Below, one piece after another: positions 1 through 4,954 of a stretch of 5,939 nucleotides of DNA. A program made the translations under genes and the position numbers. Numbering within the stretch: the first letter of the stretch is position 1; the number at the start of each line of letters is the position of its first letter. The notes below the pieces were generated by a model that saw nothing but the letters and a program-made list of their open reading frames with translations, ran no database searches and was not told the DNA's origin. Origin of the DNA: Opitutia bacterium UBA957 (GTDB lineage Bacteria; Verrucomicrobiota; Verrucomicrobiia; Opitutales; UBA953); contig DBCN01000024.1 of NCBI GenBank assembly GCA_002293065.1, positions 1 to 5,939 of the forward strand, given 5' to 3'.

Positions 1-23
1 CCCTACCCCTATCCCCCATCCCC
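1..23 (-). other. G-rich tract with four G-runs (possible G-quadruplex) just after the antiporter stop
   Basis: Read on the minus strand, this stretch has four G-runs of 4, 5, 4 and 3 bases separated by AT, ATA and TA. That fits the usual pattern for an intramolecular G-quadruplex (four runs of at least three G with short loops). It begins 6 nt after the TAG stop of the antiporter gene. The last eight bases are GGGTAGGG, the same head that leads the hairpin repeats at 1354-1583, so the tract may be the edge of another repeat unit continuing beyond the window. No hairpin can be confirmed here because the window ends. Confidence 0.5.
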
Positions 24-29
24 TTTATC

Positions 30-1283
30 CTATAGCCTCCCCATACCGCCGGCTTTCCGCGCCCGCCGTCCGTAAGTCCACTCAAAGAGCGGTCCCGCCA
101 TAAGCGTGGTCACCACCGCCATGACGACGAGCACGGAGAAAAGGATGGGGCCCACGAGCCCGGCCTGCAGTCCGACATTCAAGAGGATGAGCTCCATGAG
201 GCCGCGGGCGTTCATGAGCGAAGCGACGCCGGCCGCTTCCGCGGATGGCAGCCCCGCCCAACGGGCGGCGATCCAACATGCCCCACCCTTGCCCAACAGC
301 GCTACGAACAAGACCAGCGCCACCAACCACAAGGCTGATGGCGCCAAGAGGAGGTCCAAACGGGTGTTGATTCCAGAACTGGTGAAGAAGAACGGTAGGA
401 GCCAAACGGCGACCCATGGCTCCATCGCCCGCAGGCGCCGGGTCATCTCTCCCCGTGGCAACGAAAGGCCACACAAGAAGCCCCCGAAGACGGCATGCAT
501 CCCACACCAGGTGCTGAGGGCGACGAAGCCACCAAAGAGCGCCAGACAAGCGAGCACCGCGGTTGGGGTCAAAGCCTGACGGCGTTCACACTCCGCGGCG
601 ACCCCCGCCAAGAGTCTTGGCACGAGATAGCGCGCCAGCGCGACGATGAGGATGGCACCGGCGAGGCATCGGACGACGACCAGCGCCGAACCGGTGAACG
701 AGGCGAGGACGATCGCGAGGATGACCCACGCGAAGGCATCACCGATGGCACCGGCCGAAATGGCGACCGTCCCCATCGGCGAATCGGCCAAGCCTTTCGA
801 ACGGACGATCCACACGAGCATCGGAAACGCGGTCACCGAAAGCACTGCGCCCAAGAACAACACTTGCTGACCAAGCGTCGCCGCGCCCGCAAACCAACCC
901 GGGATATCCTGCGTCCCCAACGCCAACGGCCAAGCCAAACAGAACGGCACCAAAACGCCCGCCGCCGCGACCGCCAGGGTCAAGCGGCTCCGCTGGCGAA
1001 CTTGGGCCAAGTCGAAGTCCAACCCCACGCAGAACAAATACCCGCCCACGCCGAGTTCGGCCAAGAGTTTCAGGAGTGCACGCGTCTCGACGGGAAACAG
1101 CCACAGCTGCTCGGCTGGCCAGACGGCCCCAAGTAACGACGGTCCGAGCAGCACACCCGCGATCATCATCCCTACGACCGAGGGCTGCCCTAAGCGCTCC
1201 GCCAGCCAGCCGGCCGCGCGGCACGCGAGCAGGACCACGCAGGCCTGCAGGCCGAGGGACAAAAGGAGCGGGGGTGCGCTCAT
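30..1283 (-). CDS. CPA2-type cation/proton antiporter (Na+/H+ exchanger family)
   Basis: A 417-residue integral membrane protein of the monovalent cation:proton antiporter-2 type (Na+/H+ exchanger domain). It is expected to exchange Na+ or K+ for H+ across the inner membrane. Hydrophobic segments fill the protein, about 12 helices by eye. Family hallmarks are RLGQPSVVGMMIAGVLLGP (residues 30-48), LAELGVGGYLFCVGLDFD (74-91), SVTAFPMLVW (149-158), SAGAIGDAFAW (176-186) with Asp182 as the likely ion-binding acid, PFFFTSSGINTRLDLL (297-312), a GK pair with Lys332, and NARGLMELILLNVGL (358-372). The chain stops soon after the last helix with a short basic tail (YGRRARK), so it lacks the RCK/TrkA-N and TrkA-C domains of KefB/KefC-like relatives. 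The start is supported by the immediate transmembrane segment; only a weak purine stretch (AGAAGAAG) precedes it. Ion specificity cannot be read from the sequence. It lies beyond the redoxin terminator, so it probably has its own promoter, which I could not identify. Confidence 0.93.
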   Translation of the reverse strand: MSAPPLLLSLGLQACVVLLACRAAGWLAERLGQPSVVGMMIAGVLLGPSLLGAVWPAEQLWLFPVETRALLKLLAELGVGGYLFCVGLDFDLAQVRQRSRLTLAVAAAGVLVPFCLAWPLALGTQDIPGWFAGAATLGQQVLFLGAVLSVTAFPMLVWIVRSKGLADSPMGTVAISAGAIGDAFAWVILAIVLASFTGSALVVVRCLAGAILIVALARYLVPRLLAGVAAECERRQALTPTAVLACLALFGGFVALSTWCGMHAVFGGFLCGLSLPRGEMTRRLRAMEPWVAVWLLPFFFTSSGINTRLDLLLAPSALWLVALVLFVALLGKGGACWIAARWAGLPSAEAAGVASLMNARGLMELILLNVGLQAGLVGPILFSVLVVMAVVTTLMAGPLFEWTYGRRARKAGGMGRL

Positions 1284-1353
1284 GCACTTCTTCTAGAGTC
1301 TCACCATCATCATGGAAAGGAAATGTGTGCTAACAATTATTCCCATATGCCTC

Positions 1354-1379
1354 GGGTAGGGCGTGGCTTGCCGCGCCCT
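1354..1379 (+). repeat. GGGTAGGG-headed hairpin repeat, unit A (forward)
   Basis: The head GGGTAGGG (1354-1361) runs into a hairpin at 1358-1379: ten pairs including one G-T wobble, closing on a loop of at most 4 nt. The 11-mer CTCGGGTAGGG at 1351-1361 recurs exactly at 1385-1395 at the start of unit B. It lies between two minus-strand genes and codes for nothing apparent. It is the first of four similar units in this gap. Confidence 0.65.
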
Positions 1380-1387
1380 CCTGTCTC

Positions 1388-1416
1388 GGGTAGGGTCAGC
1401 ACTGCGTGCTGACCTA
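1388..1416 (+). repeat. GGGTAGGG-headed hairpin repeat, unit B (forward), inverted partner of 1555-1583
   Basis: After the GGGTAGGG head comes a perfect 9-bp stem (GGTCAGCAC at 1394-1402, GTGCTGACC at 1406-1414) with a TGC loop. The 29-nt unit matches the reverse complement of 1555-1583 at 25 of 29 positions. The four differences are two stem base pairs changed on both sides, so pairing is kept. This argues that the folded form, in DNA or RNA, has been under selection or is needed for propagation. Confidence 0.75.
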
Positions 1417-1431
1417 GGTGTCTAATGAAAA

Positions 1432-1458
1432 GGTAGGGGCGAAGCCTTGCCCCTACCC
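1432..1458 (-). repeat. GGGTAGGG-headed hairpin repeat, unit C (reverse)
   Basis: On the minus strand this begins GGGTAGGGGC and forms a perfect 9-bp stem between 1432-1440 (GGTAGGGGC) and 1449-1457 (GCCCCTACC) with an 8-nt loop. It carries the same head as units A and B but in the opposite orientation. In this unit the head is itself part of the stem. Unit C is followed without a gap by the small hairpin at 1458-1474. Confidence 0.7.
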
Positions 1459-1474
1459 GCGGGTGTAGCCCGCG
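1458..1474. repeat. Short perfect hairpin CGCGGG/CCCGCG
   Basis: A 6-bp inverted repeat, CGCGGG at 1458-1463 and CCCGCG at 1469-1474, surrounds a 5-nt loop (TGTAG). It abuts unit C and sits before the long hairpin at 1487-1551. No T-tract follows on either strand, so it is unlikely to be a terminator by itself. It is probably one module of the surrounding repeat cluster. Confidence 0.5.
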
Positions 1475-1486
1475 AAAGAGACATGG

Positions 1487-1551
1487 GCGCCTGTCCGAAC
1501 GGGGTCAGGCATCATCACGTGAACGTGCTGAAGCCAGACCCCAACAGGCGC
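1487..1551. repeat. 65-nt multi-segment hairpin of unknown function
   Basis: A long imperfect inverted repeat. The outer stem is 8 bp (GCGCCTGT at 1487-1494 with ACAGGCGC at 1544-1551). An uneven internal loop follows (6 nt on one side, 1 nt on the other). Next are 6 bp (GGGGTC/GACCCC), an A-A mismatch, 3 bp (GGC/GCC), an A-A mismatch, 3 bp (TCA/TGA), a T-C mismatch, and CACG/CGTG closed by a TGAA tetraloop. That makes 24 pairs within 65 nt. The regular one-by-one mismatches look like a structured RNA or a transposase-recognised DNA hairpin rather than a chance palindrome. I do not recognise it as a named RNA family, and neither strand shows a terminator T-tract beside it. Confidence 0.6.
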
Positions 1552-1554
1552 GGC

Positions 1555-1583
1555 TAGGTTGGCACGCAGTGCCAACCCTACCC
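1555..1583 (-). repeat. GGGTAGGG-headed hairpin repeat, unit D (reverse), inverted partner of 1388-1416
   Basis: A perfect 9-bp stem (GGTTGGCAC at 1557-1565, GTGCCAACC at 1569-1577) with a GCA loop, followed by CCCTACCC, the complement of the head. It is the inverted partner of unit B. The two together bracket 1388-1583 like the arms of a REPIN-type composite. Its head abuts the T-tract of the redoxin terminator at 1584. Confidence 0.75.
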
Positions 1584-1614
1584 AAATAAAAAGGGCGTCG
1601 GCATCACCGACACC
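1584..1614 (-). terminator. Intrinsic terminator of the redoxin gene
   Basis: On the minus strand an 8-bp stem (GGTGTCGG with CCGACGCC, one G-T pair) encloses the loop TGATG and is followed by CTTTTTATTT. The hairpin is at 1594-1614 and the T-tract on the minus strand corresponds to 1584-1592. It starts 30 nt after the TAA stop of the redoxin gene, the expected placement for a Rho-independent terminator. It separates the upstream gene block from the antiporter. Confidence 0.88.
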
Positions 1615-1644
1615 CCTAACCCTCAACCCGCGTGACGCTGCCCC

Positions 1645-2892
1645 TTACTTCTTGGCGGGCGCTGGCGACTTCACCGGGGTCGGCGAATAGAAGCGGTTCA
1701 TGCGGTCCAGGATCGCATTGACGGCTTCCATGCGGTTGATGACGCCGTTGTGGCGCCACACGATCTCGCCGCCCGGGGCCACCAGGATGGTGTGCGGAAT
1801 CGGGCCGGGCATGTCCTTGTCGAGCGCGGCGGCGAGCTCATCGTTGCTGCCGGCGAAGAGGTAACTGTTCGTGGTGCGGCCTTCCTTCTTCAAGGAGTTC
1901 TCGACCTTCTTGCTCATGCCGGCGGCCTGCTTGAAGAGGAATGCCTCGGCCTTGGCCTTGTCGGCCGGCTTATCGAGGGTGATGGTGACCAACTCGAAGT
2001 CACGCATGTCGAACTGACGGGAAATCTCCACGAGGTCGGGGAATTCCTGGACGCACGGGGCGCACCAGGTGGCCCAGACGTTGATGAGGCGGTACTTGCT
2101 GGAGGTGTTGGCGCGGAGCTTGGCCAGACCGGCGGTATCGATCGTTTCAATGGTGACCGGGGTCTTCGCCCAGCCGGCATGCTTAGCGTCATGACCAGCC
2201 TTCTTTTCGCGCCACTTGGTGGAGCAACCCATGGGCTTGGTCAATTCGACGGGGACGGGCGTGCCTGCCAGGATCGCATCGACCGCATTCTGGGCGTCCT
2301 TTGACTTCACCGTGGCGTCGTCGTAGAAGCGCGAATCATCGAAGCGGCCTTGGTAGCGGAGCTTGAGGTTGGCATCGAAGATGAAGACGTGCGGGGTGGC
2401 GAGGCAGCCGTAGGCGCGGGCGATGACCTGCTTGTCGCCGTCGTACAGGTAATCAAAGGTCCACTTGTTCTTTTCGGCGTAAGGCTTCATCTCCGCGTAG
2501 GAGTCGCCGAACTCGCCGTATCCGAGCTCATCCTTGCTGAGGCCGTCCGGATGGTTCGGGTTGATCGCGACGAGCTTCACGCCCTTGCCTTTATATTCGT
2601 CGTAGAACTTCTGGAGGCGCTTCTCGATGCTGTGGGAGGTCGGGCAATGGTTGGAAGTGAACAGTACCACGAGGGCCTTGCCGCCAGTGTACTCGGCGAG
2701 CTTGTGCTGCTTACCGTCGATCCCGAGCAAATCGAAGTCCGGCGCGGCATCCCCGATCTTCAGGGTCTTCATGTCGGGCGGGTTGCCATTGACGAGACCG
2801 GGGGCATCGGCGGCAGAGAGCGATAGGACAGCGGCAAGGGCTGCCAGGAGGGAGAGCAGGCGTTTCATGGGGTTGAGGGCAGTCTCACCCAT
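1645..2892 (-). CDS. Secreted two-domain redoxin: peroxiredoxin-like plus TlpA/thioredoxin-like
   Basis: A 415-residue exported thiol-redox protein. A signal peptide (MKRLLSLLAALAAVLSLSA, residues 9-27) precedes domain 1 (about 45-210), an AhpC/TSA-like fold of the PRX_like1 type. Its site reads FTSNHCPTSH with Cys83, where relatives usually have CNHCP; Cys163 in YGCLATPH could be a partner thiol. A linker carries the GCSTKWREK signature (222-230) that I associate with planctomycete and verrucomicrobial members. Domain 2 (about 245-395) is TlpA/thioredoxin-like, with WCAPC (Cys277, Cys280) and the cis-proline PIPH (Pro366). The likely role is reduction or isomerisation of thiols, or peroxide handling, outside the cytoplasm; the substrate is unknown. 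Two starts are possible: this one has GGAAGG 9 nt upstream, while the Met at 2868 gives a more compact signal peptide but has no visible ribosome binding site. The gene lies 27 nt after the DUF3293 gene and ends at a clear terminator. Confidence 0.92.
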   Translation of the reverse strand: MGETALNPMKRLLSLLAALAAVLSLSAADAPGLVNGNPPDMKTLKIGDAAPDFDLLGIDGKQHKLAEYTGGKALVVLFTSNHCPTSHSIEKRLQKFYDEYKGKGVKLVAINPNHPDGLSKDELGYGEFGDSYAEMKPYAEKNKWTFDYLYDGDKQVIARAYGCLATPHVFIFDANLKLRYQGRFDDSRFYDDATVKSKDAQNAVDAILAGTPVPVELTKPMGCSTKWREKKAGHDAKHAGWAKTPVTIETIDTAGLAKLRANTSSKYRLINVWATWCAPCVQEFPDLVEISRQFDMRDFELVTITLDKPADKAKAEAFLFKQAAGMSKKVENSLKKEGRTTNSYLFAGSNDELAAALDKDMPGPIPHTILVAPGGEIVWRHNGVINRMEAVNAILDRMNRFYSPTPVKSPAPAKK

Positions 2893-2901
2893 CCCGCAGA
2901 G

Positions 2902-2907
2902 CCTTCC
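2902..2907 (-). promoter_or_regulatory. Ribosome binding site GGAAGG for the redoxin gene
   Basis: GGAAGG on the minus strand lies 9 nt before the ATG at 2892, inside the 27-nt gap after the DUF3293 stop codon. It favours the longer start over the downstream Met at 2868, whose upstream bases (CTCAACCCC) contain no Shine-Dalgarno match. Confidence 0.5.
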
Positions 2908-2919
2908 AGCCGAAAATGG

Positions 2920-3315
2920 CTATCGGAGGCGGTCAGACCATGGTCCGAGGGGGACCGCCGCCTCTGGCAGCCCCGTAGGCACCACGAAGATCGTCCCCTG
3001 CTCCACCGCAAAGAACGCCACCTGCAGGAAATGGTCGGCGAGCTCATCCGCGGATTCCCTGGTCATATCCACGGCCCAAGAGGGCTCCTGATGGACTAGG
3101 TCGGGCGAAGCCCCCGTCAGGCGATGGTGACGAAGGCCAACGCGTTCCAGGGCCTGCCGCAAGGCCTCGTCCGCCGCCAGGTTGCGCTCGGCGGACCATG
3201 CCTCACCAGTCGTCGCCCAAGCATTGATGATGACAAACGACGCCGGCCAGTCGGCCGGTAAGGGTTCGCCCAGGAAGACCGTCGAGGCGAAGAGCCGGAG
3301 TTCGGCGTCATCCAT
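2920..3315 (-). CDS. DUF3293 domain-containing protein
   Basis: A 131-residue soluble protein with no signal peptide or membrane helix. The core FVIINAWATTGEAWSAERN (27-45) is the DUF3293 pattern, in which a hydrophobic strand leads to a TAWNP-like turn and then an S-x-x-x-N helix. The second half (HQEPSWAVDM, then a helix, then QVAFFAVEQGTIFVVP at 98-113) matches the family's closing strand, where the residues before the end resemble 'FGQNAIVW'-type segments. The family has no established biochemical role and I assign none. The ORF could open at 3363, but the Met at 3315 is preferred: it places the ATG 2 nt after the TAA of the membrane-protein gene (TAAGTATG) and removes 16 residues that do not resemble the family. 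With no good Shine-Dalgarno site, translation may depend on ribosomes finishing the upstream gene. Confidence 0.8.
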   Translation of the reverse strand: MDDAELRLFASTVFLGEPLPADWPASFVIINAWATTGEAWSAERNLAADEALRQALERVGLRHHRLTGASPDLVHQEPSWAVDMTRESADELADHFLQVAFFAVEQGTIFVVPTGLPEAAVPLGPWSDRLR

Positions 3316-3317
3316 AC

Positions 3318-3734
3318 TTAGCCAGCCGGATTTTCCGGACGCAAAGCGTCCGTCCCAAAACATAGGGCCAAGATAGCTCCTTGAACCAACAGCGCGAAAG
3401 CATCAATGGCCGCTAGGAGCCCAGAGTAAACCGAAGGCTCAGTTAACGTAAAGACCAGCCCGAGGACCGTGAGTCCCAAGGAAAGCCAAGCCGCCCAGCG
3501 CTGCTGCCGGAAAAGCCCGACCACTGAGACGATATAGCCGCCGAGCCAACCAAGCCAGAGAGCTAAGAGCAGTAAGTCGGACAAGGACAGGTCATCCTCG
3601 TTTAATTGAGCATCCTTCCACTCAGCCAAGGAATCCGGCAAAAGGTAGCCATCAAAGAAGGATAACGCCACCCCGACGACCAGCATCAGGACATGCAGGA
3701 CAAGTAAGATGCGGAGTGAGCGACGTACGTTCAT
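3318..3734 (-). CDS. Small four-helix membrane protein of unknown function
   Basis: A 138-residue protein that I do not recognise. Hydrophobic segments are visible at about residues 7-26, 53-75, 82-97 and 105-126. An acidic loop (EWKDAQLNEDD, 38-48) lies between helices 1 and 2, and a basic turn (RQQRW) between helices 2 and 3. A single helix at the start (NVRRSLRILLVLHVL) with positive charges before it suggests an N-in topology. The frame is open back to 3851, but that would overlap the phosphoesterase gene by 52 nt and add a hydrophilic, unconvincing leader, so the Met at 3734 is chosen. The only Shine-Dalgarno-like bases (GAGAAGG) are about 16 nt upstream, which is too far to be persuasive. 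The gene is more A+T-rich than its neighbours: 3601-3660 is 27/60 G+C, against 40/60 at 5221-5280. Confidence 0.65.
   Translation of the reverse strand: MNVRRSLRILLVLHVLMLVVGVALSFFDGYLLPDSLAEWKDAQLNEDDLSLSDLLLLALWLGWLGGYIVSVVGLFRQQRWAAWLSLGLTVLGLVFTLTEPSVYSGLLAAIDAFALLVQGAILALCFGTDALRPENPAG
3336..3352. other. Perfect 7-bp hairpin just upstream of the DUF3293 start
   Basis: CGGACGC at 3336-3342 pairs perfectly with GCGTCCG at 3346-3352 around a 3-nt loop. A second small palindrome (CCGG at 3326-3329 and 3335-3338) overlaps it. Both lie in the last codons of the membrane-protein gene and within 40 nt of the DUF3293 start at 3315. No T-tract follows, so this is not a terminator. It could shield the downstream start until ribosomes reading the upstream gene open it, or it may simply reflect codon choice. 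Confidence 0.4.
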
Positions 3735-3799
3735 CCGCGAAGCATCTGGGCCTTCTCGCTTCAAAGCAAACCAGATAGGTCGACCAGCCTCTGGAGAGG

Positions 3800-4837
3800 T
3801 TACTTCGTCACGGGCGCCAACTTTCGCTCGAAGAGGAATTTCCATTCCCACTGTCCATCCCAGGTGAAGCGGGTCGCCTTGGTCTGCGGATCCTTGATGG
3901 CCTTGACGCCAGACTTCGCCCGATAGCCGGCGCGGATACGGTCATCGGTCAGCTGAACCGCGAAGAAGCCGAGGTCGGTATGGCCATCGTTGATGCAATC
4001 CCACTTCTTGGTCTCTCCTTCCGGCGCCCAGGCGCGCACACCCGTGCCGGTGTGGCCATAGATATACAGGACGACGTTGTAGGCCTTGGCGGCGTCGTAA
4101 GCGGCCTTCCAGTCTTCCTTATGCCACCAGTCGGTGTCGAAACCACAGTGGCTCATCAACACGACGGGACGACCGGAGGTACCCACCTTTTCCGCCAAGT
4201 CCTGCTTGAGGAAGGTCAGCGCGGCCTGCGGGTTGTGCCAAACGGGGTTATACTTGATGCCGGGATGTTGGACATCGGCGGGATAAAGGCCAAGCTGGAC
4301 GAAGTGGACGTCATCCCAATCCCACGAGGTATGCAATCCGTTGGCCGAGAGGTTCGAGATGAGGCCCTTCTCCTTGCGGAGCTGGTTTCTCTTGATGAGT
4401 TCGGCCTGGAGGCTGAAACCGCTCTTCTCCTTGCCCACCGGCGGACCGTCATGATTGCCCCAACACTCCTGGGTCGGGAACGCGAGCCGCGCGTCGCCTC
4501 CCAAGACGCCGAAATCGGCGGCGTAGAGCGCGAACTGCTCCCGGCCGATCACCCGACCCGCCACCTTGGAGTCTCCGTTGTCGATCAGGTCGCCCAAGGA
4601 AAGGACCGCCCGTGGCTTCGCGATGAGTCCGCCGCCGAGCTTCTCGGGCCACGCCAACTTCGCGATGCCGTTCATCTCCGTGATGGTCGCGGCATTGAGG
4701 GCGTTATGGTTGCCCTGCGCATGGTCTTCTTGGCGGTAATGCTGGTCTGACGTCGTCAGAAACGTGACATCGCGCGCCTCGGCGGAAACGACGGCGCCTA
4801 ACAACAGAAATAAGCGGAAGGTAAACGCAGCAGGCAT
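3800..4837 (-). CDS. Secreted calcineurin-like metallophosphoesterase
   Basis: A 345-residue protein with an N-terminal signal peptide (hydrophobic FRLFLLLGAVV, likely cut near SAEA at 18-21), followed by a complete binuclear metallophosphoesterase core. The ordered motifs are DQH (Asp31, His33), GDLIDNG (Asp83), GNHD (Asn128, His129), MSHCGFD (His230) and YGHTGTG (His262). These provide all the usual metal ligands, so the enzyme should be active on a phosphomonoester or phosphodiester in the periplasm or outside. The substrate cannot be named. Aromatic-rich stretches (SWDWDDVHF, DTDWWHKEDW) lie near the active-site motifs and may shape specificity. The C-terminal part (about 285-345) resembles the beta-strand extension of secreted relatives. 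The ATG at 4837 is chosen because it gives the signal peptide; no clear Shine-Dalgarno site precedes it. It follows the DUF1501 gene after a 117-nt structured gap and precedes the membrane-protein gene by 65 nt. Confidence 0.93.
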   Translation of the reverse strand: MPAAFTFRLFLLLGAVVSAEARDVTFLTTSDQHYRQEDHAQGNHNALNAATITEMNGIAKLAWPEKLGGGLIAKPRAVLSLGDLIDNGDSKVAGRVIGREQFALYAADFGVLGGDARLAFPTQECWGNHDGPPVGKEKSGFSLQAELIKRNQLRKEKGLISNLSANGLHTSWDWDDVHFVQLGLYPADVQHPGIKYNPVWHNPQAALTFLKQDLAEKVGTSGRPVVLMSHCGFDTDWWHKEDWKAAYDAAKAYNVVLYIYGHTGTGVRAWAPEGETKKWDCINDGHTDLGFFAVQLTDDRIRAGYRAKSGVKAIKDPQTKATRFTWDGQWEWKFLFERKLAPVTK

Positions 4838-4881
4838 AAGACTGTTATTGAGCCACGCTAGCCGTTGGCAACCTGCATCGA

Positions 4882-4951
4882 GGTGGGATTGATAAGGCTT
4901 GCCCAGCCAGCTGCCGCGAGTTCGGCATCCGCTTGAGCCTACATTCCCACC
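4882..4951. other. Nested inverted repeats in the gap before the phosphoesterase gene
   Basis: Three inverted repeats lie inside one another: GGTGGGA at 4882-4888 with TCCCACC at 4945-4951; AGGCT at 4895-4899 with AGCCT at 4936-4940; and GCCG at 4913-4916 with CGGC at 4923-4926 around a 6-nt loop. On the minus strand the element sits just after the DUF1501 stop and about 45 nt before the phosphoesterase start. It could be an attenuator, a leader RNA or an unlabelled repeat. It lacks a following T-tract, so it is not a standard terminator. The inner stems are short and could arise by chance in G+C-rich DNA. Confidence 0.35.
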
Positions 4952-4954
4952 CGT

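Noticed and set aside
495..1136. 213-codon plus-strand open frame opposite the antiporter
   Set aside because: Its translation is a low-complexity run of Arg, Asp, Glu and His typical of reading a membrane-protein gene backwards; the antiporter motifs on the other strand are unambiguous.
1293..1313. Tiny upstream open frame (ATG ATG ATG GTG AGA CTC TAG) ending 9 nt before the antiporter start
   Set aside because: It has no ribosome binding site and only six codons; three ATGs in a row here are easily explained by chance.
1487..1583. Integron attC recombination site
   Set aside because: The long hairpin invited the idea, but no RYYYAAC/GTTRRRY core pair is positioned at its ends and there is no integrase or cassette gene.
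1354..1583. CRISPR array
   Set aside because: The units are individual hairpins in both orientations with no uniform direct repeats or regular spacers, and no cas gene is present.
1750..2304. 184-codon plus-strand open frame opposite the redoxin gene
   Set aside because: It is antisense to the WCAPC-containing domain and shows no family motifs of its own.
3735..3851. Longer start for the membrane-protein gene at 3851
   Set aside because: It would overlap the end of the phosphoesterase gene and add a polar leader before the first helix; the Met at 3734 fits better.
3980..4750. 256-codon plus-strand open frame opposite the phosphoesterase gene
   Set aside because: It is fully antisense to a gene with all five catalytic motifs and a signal peptide; its translation has no recognisable domain. 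Long antisense frames are common in G+C-rich genes.
4882..4951. tRNA-like outline (7-bp closing stem over about 70 nt)
   Set aside because: The length and outer stem fit, but neither strand has a T arm next to the acceptor stem, a TTCRA loop or a proper anticodon arm, so a tRNA is not supported.
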